Assembly: GCF_029081005.1 (NCBI RefSeq)
Contig: NZ_JAJQTQ010000030.1
Location: 1 to 46,940, forward strand
DNA: 46,940 nucleotides
Direction: 5' to 3'
Source: Halomonas elongata
Lineage (GTDB): Bacteria > Pseudomonadota > Gammaproteobacteria > Pseudomonadales > Halomonadaceae
The notes under the pieces are model-generated. The model made no database searches and was not told the origin of the DNA. It worked only from the letters and a program-made list of their open reading frames with translations. Positions 36,352-46,940 of the stretch are shown here, one piece after another. Numbering within the stretch: position 1 is the first letter of the stretch; every line of letters begins with the position of its first letter. A program made the position numbers and the translations under genes.

Positions 36352-37467
36352 ATGAAGATCGCCGTGCCGAAGGAAATCAAGAACCATGAATATCGCGTTG
36401 CCCTGACACCCAGCGGTGCTCGTGAGCTGGTCGGTCGTGGTCATGACGTCGTTGTCCAGACCGCCGCCGGTGAGGGAGCGGGCTTCAGCGACGCCGACTT
36501 CGAGGCGGCCGGTGCTCGACTGGAAGCCGATGTGGCCAGGCTGTGGGGTGACGCCGAACTGATCCTCAAGGTCAAGGAGCCGCAGGCCGAGGAAGTCGCC
36601 AGGCTGACCCGCGGGCAGACCCTGTTCACCTACCTGCACCTGGCGGCCGAGGAAGCCCTGACCAAGGGACTGCTCGACAGCGGCGCGACCTGCATCGCCT
36701 ACGAGACCATTACCGCGGCCGAAGGTGGACTGCCGCTGCTGGCGCCGATGAGCACCGTGGCCGGACGCATGGCCGTCCAGGCCGGCGCGCACAGCCTCGA
36801 GAAGGCCCAGGGTGGTGCCGGTGTCCTGCTGCCGGGAGTGCCGGGTGTGGCACCGGCCAAGGTCACGGTCATCGGCGGTGGCGTGGTCGGCGAGAACGCC
36901 GCGCGCATGGCGCTGGGGCTGGGCGCCGAGGTGACGGTGCTGGACAAGTCCATTCCGCGCCTCGAGACCCTGGATGATCGCTATCAGGGCCGCATGAAGA
37001 CGGTGTTTTCCACCGCCGACGCGCTCGAAGAGGCGGTACGCGAGTCGGACCTGATCATCGGTGCCGTGCTGGTGCCCGGGGCCGCCGCGCCCAAACTGAT
37101 CACGCGTGACATGCTGTCCGACATGAAGCCGGGCAGCGTGCTGGTGGATGTGGCCATCGACCAGGGCGGTTGCTTCGAGACCAGCAAGCCGACAACGCAT
37201 GCCGAGCCGACCTATGTGGTGGATGGCGTGGTGCACTACTGCGTGGCCAACATGCCCGGCGCGGTGGCGCGGACCTCCACCCAGGCACTGACCAACGCGA
37301 CTCTGCCGTTCGTGCTGTCGCTGGCGGACAAGGGCTGGCAGAAGGCGCTGGCCGACGACGACCATTTCGCCGCGGGCCTCAATGTCCACGACGGCAAGCT
37401 GACCTATCGTGCCGTGGCCGAAGCCTTCGGCCTGGAGCATGTGGAAGCCGCCACCTTGATCGGCTGA
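36352..37467 (+). CDS. ald: Alanine dehydrogenase
   Basis: An NAD-dependent oxidative deaminase of L-alanine to pyruvate and ammonia, reversible, 371 residues. Substrate-site motifs are [14 protein letters not shown] (with Arg15) and [10 protein letters not shown] (with the Lys/His site nearby). The NAD Rossmann motif is [20 protein letters not shown]. The catalytic Asp lies in [20 protein letters not shown] is 6 nt before ATG 36352. It appears to be a single-gene unit. Confidence 0.97.
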   Translation: MKIAVPKEIKNHEYRVALTPSGARELVGRGHDVVVQTAAGEGAGFSDADFEAAGARLEADVARLWGDAELILKVKEPQAEEVARLTRGQTLFTYLHLAAEEALTKGLLDSGATCIAYETITAAEGGLPLLAPMSTVAGRMAVQAGAHSLEKAQGGAGVLLPGVPGVAPAKVTVIGGGVVGENAARMALGLGAEVTVLDKSIPRLETLDDRYQGRMKTVFSTADALEEAVRESDLIIGAVLVPGAAAPKLITRDMLSDMKPGSVLVDVAIDQGGCFETSKPTTHAEPTYVVDGVVHYCVANMPGAVARTSTQALTNATLPFVLSLADKGWQKALADDDHFAAGLNVHDGKLTYRAVAEAFGLEHVEAATLIG

Positions 37468-37547
37468 GGCGGGGCCGACTCGTCGACGAAAGGCCAGGGC
37501 TACCGTGTGGAGTTCTGGTCTTTTCTCGATCTGAGGTTGGCCTCTCT

Positions 37548-37578
37548 CCCTGGCGACGACTGCGATGCCTCGCCAGGG
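37548..37578 (+). terminator. Hairpin downstream of ald
   Basis: CCCTGGCGA (37548-37556) pairs perfectly with TCGCCAGGG (37570-37578) over a 13-nt loop, 80 bp after the ald stop. No T-tract follows. Confidence 0.4.
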
Positions 37579-37587
37579 TGGTCCTGA

Positions 37588-37772
37588 CGAGGGGCGCCGG
37601 GGACAAGCCGAAGAGGAGGTCCGACGCCATGGGTGAGGAGCACTGCTCCGAACGGGCTGGCCATGGATGGCCTGCACCGGTCCTGCAAGCGGAGCAGGAT
37701 GCGAGAGCGCCGCTGGGCGTCGGTAGCGTACAGGGAGGTATTCACAGCGCCTCCTCGTAGGCTTGTCGACGG
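37588..37772 (-). repeat. Structured covarying repeat, copy 3 (expanded P4)
   Basis: A reverse-strand copy nearly identical to copy 2 outside P4. P1 uses 37767-37760 and 37609-37602; P2 GAGGAGG/CCTCCTC is intact. P4 is enlarged by 81 bp that itself contains small hairpins (TCCTGC/GCAGGA, GGCCAT/ATGGCC, GGAGCA/TGCTCC). Because 81 is a multiple of three, the GTG frame from 37745 re-enters the common sequence (GVGPPLRLVPGAPR) and runs 81 codons. It fills the middle of the 426-bp ald-trpS gap; 37773-37865 shows nothing recognisable. Confidence 0.85.
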
Positions 37773-37865
37773 ATCAGCCCCAGGCAGATACTGCTATGTG
37801 CACTAGCCCTGCGACTTGTTCCCGGCAGGTCGCCTTGATCGGGGCCTCGCGTTACCATGGCGGGC

Positions 37866-37885
37866 ATTCCAGAGTCAGCAGAGTC
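37866..37885 (+). promoter_or_regulatory. Leader element upstream of trpS, shared with maeA
   Basis: ATTCCAGAGTCAGCAGAGTC ends 8 nt before the trpS ATG, where a Shine-Dalgarno would be expected; none of canonical strength is present. The same 20-mer with two changes is found before maeA (39019-39038). It contains CAGAGTC twice. Confidence 0.5.
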
Positions 37886-37893
37886 CCGCTTTC

Positions 37894-38919
37894 ATGACCG
37901 CAGCATCCGACAAGACCCGTGTGCTCACGGGCATCACTACCACCGGAACTCCCCACCTGGGCAACTATGTCGGCGCCATCAAGCCCGCCATCGCGGCGAG
38001 CCAGGACCCGAACGTCCAGTCCTACTACTTCCTCGCCGACCTGCATGCCCTGATCAAGAGCCAGGATCCCAAGCGTGTCCAGCAGTCGCGCCTGGAGATC
38101 GCCGCCACCTGGCTGGCCCTGGGGCTGGATACCGATAACGCCATCTTCTATCGGCAGTCGGACATTCCGGAGATCCCCGAGCTGACCTGGATGCTCTCCT
38201 GTGTCTGCGCCAAGGGCCTGATGAATCGCGCCCATGCCTACAAGGCGGCCGTGGCCGACAACGAGGAGGCCGGTCACCCGGATCCCGACAAGGGCGTGAC
38301 CATGGGCTTGTTCGGCTATCCGGTGCTGATGGCCGCCGACATCCTGATGTTCAACGCCCAGCGCGTGCCGGTGGGCCGCGACCAGATACAGCACATCGAG
38401 ATGGCGCGTGACATGGCCGGTCGTTTCAACCATCTCTTCAAGGGCCAGTACTTCACCTTGCCCGATGCGGTGGTCGATGAGCGGGTCGAGGTCCTGGGCG
38501 GGCTCGATGGACGCAAGATGTCCAAGAGCTACGACAACACGATTCCGCTGTTCGTCTCCGAGAAGAAGCTGCTCAAGCTGGTGCGCAAGATCAAGACCAA
38601 TTCGCTGGAACCCGGCGAACCCAAGGATCCGGACAGCTGCACGCTGTTTCAGATCTACTCGGCCTTCGCCAGTCAGGAAGAGGCGGCCGAGATGCGCACC
38701 GAGTACGAGAATGGGATCGGCTGGGGCGACGCCAAGAATCGGGTCTTCGAGTACCTCAATGCGCAGCTGCGAGAGCCGAGAGAGCGCTATCAGGCGCTGC
38801 TGGAGGATCCCGCGCACATCGAGCAGGTGCTGCGCCAGGGGGCCGACCGGGCGCGTGCCGAGGCCGCCCCCTTCATGGATCAACTGCGCCAGGCGGTGGG
38901 GCTGGGGCGCTTCATCTGA
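37894..38919 (+). CDS. trpS: Tryptophanyl-tRNA synthetase
   Basis: A class I synthetase of 341 residues that charges tRNA-Trp. The HIGH-type motif is [12 protein letters not shown] near the N-terminus. KMSKS is exact in [10 protein letters not shown] at about residue 207. Between them are the dimer and tryptophan-site segments ([21 protein letters not shown] and [13 protein letters not shown]). ATG 37894 ([13 protein letters not shown]) is preferred; an upstream frame from 37816 extends into non-conserved sequence. Confidence 0.96.
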   Translation: MTAASDKTRVLTGITTTGTPHLGNYVGAIKPAIAASQDPNVQSYYFLADLHALIKSQDPKRVQQSRLEIAATWLALGLDTDNAIFYRQSDIPEIPELTWMLSCVCAKGLMNRAHAYKAAVADNEEAGHPDPDKGVTMGLFGYPVLMAADILMFNAQRVPVGRDQIQHIEMARDMAGRFNHLFKGQYFTLPDAVVDERVEVLGGLDGRKMSKSYDNTIPLFVSEKKLLKLVRKIKTNSLEPGEPKDPDSCTLFQIYSAFASQEEAAEMRTEYENGIGWGDAKNRVFEYLNAQLREPRERYQALLEDPAHIEQVLRQGADRARAEAAPFMDQLRQAVGLGRFI

Positions 38920-39018
38920 CTCGCCATGGGTGAGTTCCGCACGACGCTTCGGGCTCCATGGTCGTCGCGTCGACGTGGTAGAGTAGCGCCCAAGTCGCCG
39001 TAGAGCGTCACGGCCCGG

Positions 39019-39038
39019 ATTCCAGAGACAGCAGAGAC
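39019..39038 (+). promoter_or_regulatory. Leader element upstream of maeA, shared with trpS
   Basis: ATTCCAGAGACAGCAGAGAC ends 6 nt before the maeA ATG. It matches the trpS leader at 18 of 20 positions, and the two changes (T to A) fall at the same place in each CAGAG(T/A)C repeat. Confidence 0.5.
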
Positions 39039-39044
39039 GAACCG

Positions 39045-40724
39045 ATGACCAGAGAAGCCAAGCGCCCCCTCTATATCCCCTACGCCGGGCCCCCCTTGCT
39101 CGAGATGCCGCTGCTCAACAAGGGGAGTGCCTTCACCCGCGAGGAACGCCTCGAGTTCAACCTGATCGGCCTGTTGCCGCAGAACGTCGAGACCATCGAA
39201 GAGCAGGTGGAGCGGGCCTATCGTCAGTATCGCCAGTGTCAGAACGATCTGGATCGGCACATCTATCTGCGTGCCATTCAGGACGACAACGAGACGCTCT
39301 ACTTTCGCCTGGTTTCCGAGCATCTCGAGGAGATGCTGCCGATCATCTACACCCCCACGGTGGGGCAGGCCTGCGAAGAATTCTCCAATATCTATCGCAA
39401 CCACCGAGGCCTGTTCATTTCCTATCCTGACCGGGACCGCATGGATGACATCCTGCGCAGTGCCACCAAGGACAAGGTCAAGGTGATCGTGGTCACCGAT
39501 GGCGAGCGCATCCTGGGGCTCGGCGACCAGGGCATCGGCGGCATGGGGATCCCCATCGGCAAGCTCTCCCTGTACACCGCCTGTGGCGGCATCAGCCCGG
39601 CCCACACGCTGCCGATCACGCTCGATGTAGGTACCAACAACCAGGCCCTGCTCGATGATCCGATGTACATGGGCTGGCGGCACCCGCGGGTTTCCCAGGA
39701 AGAATATGATGCCTTCATGGCGGACTTCATCGCAGCGGTGAAGCGTCGCTGGCCTCAGGTACTGCTGCAGTTCGAAGATTTCGCCCAGGCCAACGCCATG
39801 CCGCTGCTCGAGCGTTATCGCGACGAGCTGTGTTGCTTCAACGACGATATCCAGGGCACTGCCTCGGTCTGTGTGGGGACCCTGATGGCGGCGTGCAAGG
39901 CTCGCGGCGAGGGCGTGGCCGATCAACGCGTGGTCTTCGTCGGCGCGGGCTCTGCCGGCTGCGGCATCGCCGAGCAGGTGGTGGTGGCCATGCAGGCTGA
40001 GGGCCTGTCCGAAGAAGAGGCCCGGGCGCGAGTCTTCATGGTCGATCGCGATGGGCTCGTCACGACCGATCAGGACTGGCTGCGCGACTTCCAGCGTCGA
40101 CTGGCCCAGGAACCATCGCGGGTCGAGGATTGGGACGGGCAGTCGCTGCTCGAGGTGGTCAAGCAGGTACGCCCGACGGTGCTGCTCGGCGTGTGCGGTC
40201 AGCAGGGCCTGTTCACCGAAGAGGTGATCCGCACCATGCACGCGGGCTGCGCCTCGCCGCTGGTGATGCCGCTCTCCAACCCGACGTCCCGTGCCGAAGC
40301 ACTGCCGGAGGACGTGATCCGCTGGACCGACGGCCATGCCATGGTGGCGACCGGAAGTCCCTTTGCGCCAGTGGAATATCAAGGGCGACAGTATCCCATT
40401 GCCCAGTGCAACAACGCCTACATCTTCCCGGGCATCGGCCTCGGTGTGGTGGCCGCGGGAGCGCGGCGGGTCACCGATGGCATGCTGATGGCGGCCTCCC
40501 GGGCCCTGGCAGCCGAAGCGCCGGTGGCCAGGACCGGCGAAGGGGCGGTATTGCCGGCTCTGTCGAAGATTCGGGAGCTGTCCAAGGCGATCGCCTTCGA
40601 GGTAGCCGCTCAGGCGCAGAAAGAGGAGGTGGCCCTGAAGAGCGACGATCAGGCGATTCGTGCCGCCATCGAGCGTCACTTCTGGTATCCCGAGTATCGG
40701 GGGTATCGACGCCGCTCGTTCTGA
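39045..40724 (+). CDS. maeA: NAD-dependent malic enzyme
   Basis: Oxidative decarboxylation of malate to pyruvate and CO2, 559 residues, close to E. coli MaeA. Signatures in order: [36 protein letters not shown], the strongly conserved [20 protein letters not shown], the metal site [24 protein letters not shown] and the NAD loop [14 protein letters not shown]. The last lacks the basic residues of NADP forms. It ends in [15 protein letters not shown] single-gene unit, convergent with acnA. Confidence 0.96.
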   Translation: MTREAKRPLYIPYAGPPLLEMPLLNKGSAFTREERLEFNLIGLLPQNVETIEEQVERAYRQYRQCQNDLDRHIYLRAIQDDNETLYFRLVSEHLEEMLPIIYTPTVGQACEEFSNIYRNHRGLFISYPDRDRMDDILRSATKDKVKVIVVTDGERILGLGDQGIGGMGIPIGKLSLYTACGGISPAHTLPITLDVGTNNQALLDDPMYMGWRHPRVSQEEYDAFMADFIAAVKRRWPQVLLQFEDFAQANAMPLLERYRDELCCFNDDIQGTASVCVGTLMAACKARGEGVADQRVVFVGAGSAGCGIAEQVVVAMQAEGLSEEEARARVFMVDRDGLVTTDQDWLRDFQRRLAQEPSRVEDWDGQSLLEVVKQVRPTVLLGVCGQQGLFTEEVIRTMHAGCASPLVMPLSNPTSRAEALPEDVIRWTDGHAMVATGSPFAPVEYQGRQYPIAQCNNAYIFPGIGLGVVAAGARRVTDGMLMAASRALAAEAPVARTGEGAVLPALSKIRELSKAIAFEVAAQAQKEEVALKSDDQAIRAAIERHFWYPEYRGYRRRSF

Positions 40725-40815
40725 CGAGCCACGAGTTTCGAGACGCGAGCGGTGAGCCGCGAGCTTGACAGTGCCAGGGCCGGGAATCGGCTTTTGCTCG
40801 TAGCTCGTAGCCCGC
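40725..40815. repeat. Heptad array with inverted blocks after maeA
   Basis: Starting right after the maeA stop, six forward heptads (ACGAGCC, ACGAGTT, TCGAGAC, GCGAGCG, GTGAGCC, GCGAGCT) are followed by a 30-bp spacer and reverse heptads (GCTCGTA twice, then GCCCG). The architecture matches the prfB-lysS array. Confidence 0.75.
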
Positions 40816-40822
40816 CGACAAG

Positions 40823-40850
40823 AGCCCCCGTCGGAGCACCGGCGGGGGCT
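40823..40850. terminator. Bidirectional terminator between maeA and acnA
   Basis: AGCCCCCGTCGG (40823-40834) pairs with CCGGCGGGGGCT (40839-40850) over an AGCA loop, with one G-T wobble, followed by TCTTG on the plus strand and by CTTGTC on the minus strand. Confidence 0.8.
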
Positions 40851-40880
40851 TCTTGCGTCATGCGGGCAGGATGACGGCGA

Positions 40881-43625
<2,745 letters not shown>

Positions 43626-43745
43626 TGCTATCCTCCTGTCACGGGGAGTATCGAACCATCCTGGGCTCGTTGTCTTACATGGTCATGATAGAAGGCGTTT
43701 TCAACCGCTGCCCCCGGGTGTCGGCCTTGAAACGGCGCCTGTCAT

Positions 43746-43762
43746 CCCCATCTCTGATGGGG
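43746..43762. promoter_or_regulatory. Short perfect dyad between acnA and the CPXCG gene
   Basis: CCCCATC (43746-43752) and GATGGGG (43756-43762) are separated by 3 bp, 24 bp before the GTG start of the zinc-protein gene. It may be a leader hairpin or an operator for either of the divergent genes. Confidence 0.35.
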
Positions 43763-43785
43763 TGAATATTGCCTGGAGGAGAGAC

Positions 43786-43995
43786 GTGCACGAGGACGCG
43801 CTGGAGAGTCGATCGGTCCATTGCCCCTACTGCGATACCCCCTTCACGCTGCAGATCGATGCCTCCCAGGGGAGTCATGCGACCTGGGAAGATTGCCCGC
43901 GTTGCTGCGCTCCGATCCAGTTGCGTATCGACGTGTCGTCGATCAGTGGCGAGCTCGAGTCGGTGACGCTGGGACGGGACGATGACGTGCTGTGA
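43786..43995 (+). CDS. CPXCG motif-containing cysteine-rich protein
   Basis: A 69-residue protein with two Cys pairs, VHCPYCDTPF and EDCPRCCAPIQLRI, matching the small CPXCG family of gammaproteobacteria and likely to bind one zinc ion. GTG 43786 has GGAGGA 5 nt upstream; no better ATG lies in frame. The function of the family is unknown. It is monocistronic or read with the peroxiredoxin gene 157 bp further on. Confidence 0.85.
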   Translation: MHEDALESRSVHCPYCDTPFTLQIDASQGSHATWEDCPRCCAPIQLRIDVSSISGELESVTLGRDDDVL

Positions 43996-44152
43996 AGCGG
44001 ACCGATCTGGTGAAACGCTGTTGTGCACGGCACAATAGGCTGCGGCTATTCGTGCCATAGTGTCGAACGCATGGCTCGTCGGTCGCGACTGCCCTAGTGT
44101 GGTATCCCTTTTTTCATCACCCATGACACTTCTACGACTTCAAGGAGACTCA

Positions 44153-44755
44153 ATGAGCGTACTGGTTGGACGTCAAGCGCCCGATTTCGAATCCGCGGCC
44201 GTCCTCGGCAATGGCGAGATCGTCGAGAATTTCAAGCTCTCCGACAGCAACGGCAAGCTGCGTGTGCTGTTCTTCTGGCCGCTGGACTTCACCTTCGTCT
44301 GCCCCTCCGAGATCATCGCCCACGACAACCGTCTGGCGCAGTTCAAGGAGCTCGGCGTCGAGGTGATCGGCGTGTCCATCGACTCCCAGTTCACCCACCA
44401 TGCATGGCGCAATACGTCTCCCGAGAAGGGGGGCATCGGTGAGGTCGGCTTCCCGATCGTGGCCGACGTCAAGCATGAGGTCACCAACGCCTTCGGCATC
44501 GAGCATCCGGATGCCGGCGTGGCGATGCGTGCCTCCTTCCTGATCGACGAGAACGGCGTCGTCCAGCATCAGGTGGTCAATAACCTGCCGCTGGGCCGCA
44601 ACGTCGACGAGATGCTGCGCATGGTCAAGGCACTCAAGTTCCACCAGCAGCATGGCGAAGTCTGCCCGGCCGGCTGGGAAGAAGGCCAGGAAGGCATGAA
44701 GGACACCGCCGAGGGTGTCGCCAAGTACCTGGGGGCCCACGCCGAAGCGCTCTGA
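44153..44755 (+). CDS. Typical 2-Cys peroxiredoxin (AhpC/Prx1 family)
   Basis: A 200-residue peroxidase that reduces H2O2 and organic peroxides. The peroxidatic Cys50 is in DFTFVCPSEI and the resolving Cys171 in GEVCPAGW. Substrate-site residues in PLDFTFVC and the RASFLID region are intact. KGGIG (92-96) resembles the GGLG motif of overoxidation-sensitive enzymes, with a shortened C-terminal YL in place of YF. AAGGAGA precedes ATG 44153. Thioredoxin reductase is the next gene, which fits a thioredoxin-driven cycle. Confidence 0.95.
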   Translation: MSVLVGRQAPDFESAAVLGNGEIVENFKLSDSNGKLRVLFFWPLDFTFVCPSEIIAHDNRLAQFKELGVEVIGVSIDSQFTHHAWRNTSPEKGGIGEVGFPIVADVKHEVTNAFGIEHPDAGVAMRASFLIDENGVVQHQVVNNLPLGRNVDEMLRMVKALKFHQQHGEVCPAGWEEGQEGMKDTAEGVAKYLGAHAEAL

Positions 44756-44827
44756 GCGCTTCCGGGCGAGTCCGGGGACGGCCTGTGGTCGTTCCCGGTA
44801 TCGGCTCGCACCGCAGTGGCCTGCGTC

Positions 44828-45847
<1,020 letters not shown>

Positions 45848-45848
<1 letters not shown>

Positions 45849-45946
45849 AAGCTGGAAGAGCGCCGCTTCGCGGCTGGAAGTAGGAAGTAATCCCGGGAAG
45901 CTGTAGTGGCTTCCAGCTTCCAGCTTCCAGCTTCCAGCTGTCGCGA
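45848..45946. repeat. Heptad array after trxB (four perfect GCTTCCA units)
   Basis: Forward pieces AGCTGGAAG (45850-45858), GCTGGAAG and GTAGGAAG lead to a perfect tandem block of four GCTTCCA units plus GCT (45909-45939), which is their reverse complement. The blocks can pair as a long imperfect hairpin. It lies between convergent trxB and slyX. Written as CCAGCTT, the unit is one base from the CGAGCTT unit at the window start. Confidence 0.85.
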
Positions 45947-45951
45947 AGCGA

Positions 45952-46197
45952 CTAGTAATGCGGCGGCATTTCGTCTTCGGGGCGAGGTGTCGCCGCGTCA
46001 TTTTCCTGCAGGGCGTGTTGCTGGTCGCGTATCTTGCGCTGCATCAACTCATTGAGTCTTTCGAGCTGCGCGAGACGTTTCTCCTGTTGCGCCACGGCGC
46101 GGTCCAGGGTGTCCAGCGAATCTTCCTGATAGGCGTAGCGGCTTTCCAGGGCGGTCAGCCGTGCCTGGAGATCGGAAAGCGTGTCATCTTGGTTCAT
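45952..46197 (-). CDS. slyX: SlyX family protein
   Basis: An 81-residue coiled-coil protein, MNQDDTLSDLQARLTALESR followed by heptad-patterned Leu/Glu/Arg sequence and the short C-terminal motif PPHY, which is typical of SlyX. Its function is unknown; the name comes from its position beside slyD in E. coli. ATG 46197 has AAGGA 7 nt upstream; an ATG at 46230 would be a longer start. A dyad, ATGCCAC (46217-46223) with GTGGCAT (46232-46238), lies just upstream. Confidence 0.88.
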   Translation of the reverse strand: MNQDDTLSDLQARLTALESRYAYQEDSLDTLDRAVAQQEKRLAQLERLNELMQRKIRDQQHALQENDAATPRPEDEMPPHY

Positions 46198-46334
46198 GAT
46201 AGAATCCTTGTGCTGCATGCCACCGTTCATCGTGGCATCAGTCTCGGTTCGGGGGCGGCGTGTCTCGCCGTAAAGTGCCTCGTTACCGCGTTATTCCTTC
46301 CTTTCTATTACGACAAAGAGAGCATCCGACGTTT

Positions 46335-46799
46335 ATGAATCGAAAGGTCGTGTTACGTTGCAGTCTCATCAGCCTGTTGCTGGCCGCACCGTCACCGCTG
46401 CTGGTGGCCCTGTTCGTGCATCTTGCCGGGGGCGCCATGTCCAGAGAGATAGTCGCCAGCCTCGAGATAGGGGGCGTGGGTGTCGTCTATCTGGCTGTGG
46501 CGTTGGCGGTTCTGGTCCTGTTGCTGATCGCCACCCTGGCAGTCAACGCCTTGACGCCTCAGCTGGTCAATCTGGCCGAAGTCGAGGATGATGACCGCGA
46601 GATCGGTGAGGTCAAGTGGTTCAATGTCAACAAGGGCTACGGTTTCATCACTCGTGACAGTGGCGAGGATGTGTTCGTGCATTTCCGGGCCATTCGTGGC
46701 CGAGGACATCGCACCCTGGCCGAGGGCCAGAAGGTGAAGTATCAGGTGTCGCGTAATGAGCGGGGGTTGCAGGCCGACGACGTGACGGTTATTACCTGA
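46335..46799 (+). CDS. Membrane-anchored cold-shock-domain protein
   Basis: A 154-residue protein with two predicted transmembrane helices (about 7-33 and 44-73), an acidic linker (EVEDDDRE) and a C-terminal cold-shock domain. The domain has [18 protein letters not shown] (RNP1 KGYGFI, 100-105) and VFVHFRAI (RNP2 VFVHF, 113-117). The nucleic-acid-binding surface is therefore intact and, by topology, would face the cytoplasm if both ends do. ATG 46335 has no strong ribosome-binding site; an earlier start at 46260 gives an unrelated basic extension. The role is unknown; tethering RNA at the membrane is a plausible inference. Confidence 0.88.
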   Translation: MNRKVVLRCSLISLLLAAPSPLLVALFVHLAGGAMSREIVASLEIGGVGVVYLAVALAVLVLLLIATLAVNALTPQLVNLAEVEDDDREIGEVKWFNVNKGYGFITRDSGEDVFVHFRAIRGRGHRTLAEGQKVKYQVSRNERGLQADDVTVIT

Positions 46800-46808
46800 A
46801 GAAGGCTC

Positions 46809-46828
46809 GCCCGGCCGCCCGGCCGGGC
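46809..46828 (+). terminator. GC hairpin after the cold-shock-domain gene
   Basis: GCCCGGCC (46809-46816) pairs with GGCCGGGC (46821-46828), starting 10 bp after the stop. It lacks a T-tract. Confidence 0.45.
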
Positions 46829-46835
46829 TGCGCCG

Positions 46836-46927
46836 GGAGCTTGAAGTCATAAGCTTGAAGCTGGAAGAAAACCCTCCCGGGCTTCGCCCGGAGCTATAAG
46901 CCGTAAGCTTTAAGCTGGAAGAAAAAA
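46836..46927. repeat. Two imperfect 37-bp direct repeats built of heptads
   Basis: A unit beginning GGAGCTTGAAGTCATAAGC (46836-46871) is repeated as GGAGCTATAAGCCGTAAGC (46890-46927); both end GAAGCTGGAAGAAAA or TAAGCTGGAAGAAAAAA. Read on the minus strand they contain CCAGCTT and CAAGCTT heptads. A CCGGGC-TTC-GCCCGG hairpin lies between them. The window ends 13 bp later. Confidence 0.75.
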
Positions 46928-46940
46928 CTTGACCCCGAAC

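Overview
The window is a high-GC, gene-dense stretch of a gammaproteobacterial chromosome. Gene content and order (thrC; prfB-lysS with a programmed frameshift; ftsY-ftsE-ftsX-rpoH; coaBC-dut-algC-argB; radC-rpmB-rpmG-mutM; bolA-holD-rimI) resemble the Pseudomonadales/Oceanospirillales. The acidic FtsY linker, an OppABC-type peptide importer with a fused ATPase, and heptad-repeat intergenic arrays make a halophile of the Halomonadaceae (Halomonas-like) the most likely source. That assignment is an inference from gene content, not from a marker gene comparison.

Layout. 1-3.7 kb: heptad repeat array, thrC, a structured repeat, a RecJ-family exonuclease. 3.7-7.6 kb (minus strand): a MerR-type regulator, a copA Cu(I) pump and a 23-residue membrane peptide joined by ATGA overlaps, then a VOC protein. 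7.7-9.2 kb: a FadL-type outer-membrane channel. 9.2-14.6 kb (minus strand): an oligopeptide ABC importer, oppA-oppB-oppC-oppDF, with the relic tail of a second binding protein between oppA and oppB. 14.7-18.3 kb: prfB, lysS, an orphan lysS 3' end, a structured repeat and a conserved hypothetical gene. 18.6-26.8 kb: MFS exporter, bolA-holD-rimI, zapB and rsmD (minus), ftsYEX and rpoH. 26.8-31.6 kb (minus strand): slmA, argB, algC, dut, coaBC. 31.8-40.7 kb: radC, rpmBG, mutM, rlmI, a DUF2007-type protein, a thioesterase, ald, trpS, maeA. 40.8-46.9 kb: acnA (minus), a CPXCG zinc protein, a 2-Cys peroxiredoxin, trxB, slyX (minus), and a membrane-anchored cold-shock-domain protein.

Most genes are core housekeeping functions: translation, division, coenzyme and pyrimidine nucleotide metabolism, redox defence and central carbon metabolism. 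No tRNA, rRNA, CRISPR array, phage or intact insertion sequence was seen. The unusual biology lies in the gaps. (1) Three copies of an approximately 104-nt element carry four helices. The two full-length copies differ at paired positions in a compensatory way, so the structure appears to be selected, and each copy also holds a Shine-Dalgarno sequence plus GTG with an open frame. (2) Intergenic arrays of degenerate 7-bp units, often as inverted blocks, occur at five places. (3) Orphan 3' gene ends follow lysS and oppA. (4) The copper operon has a regulator whose metal-site residues do not match those of known Cu(I) sensors, plus a coupled micropeptide. (5) Several strong palindromes sit in promoter regions.
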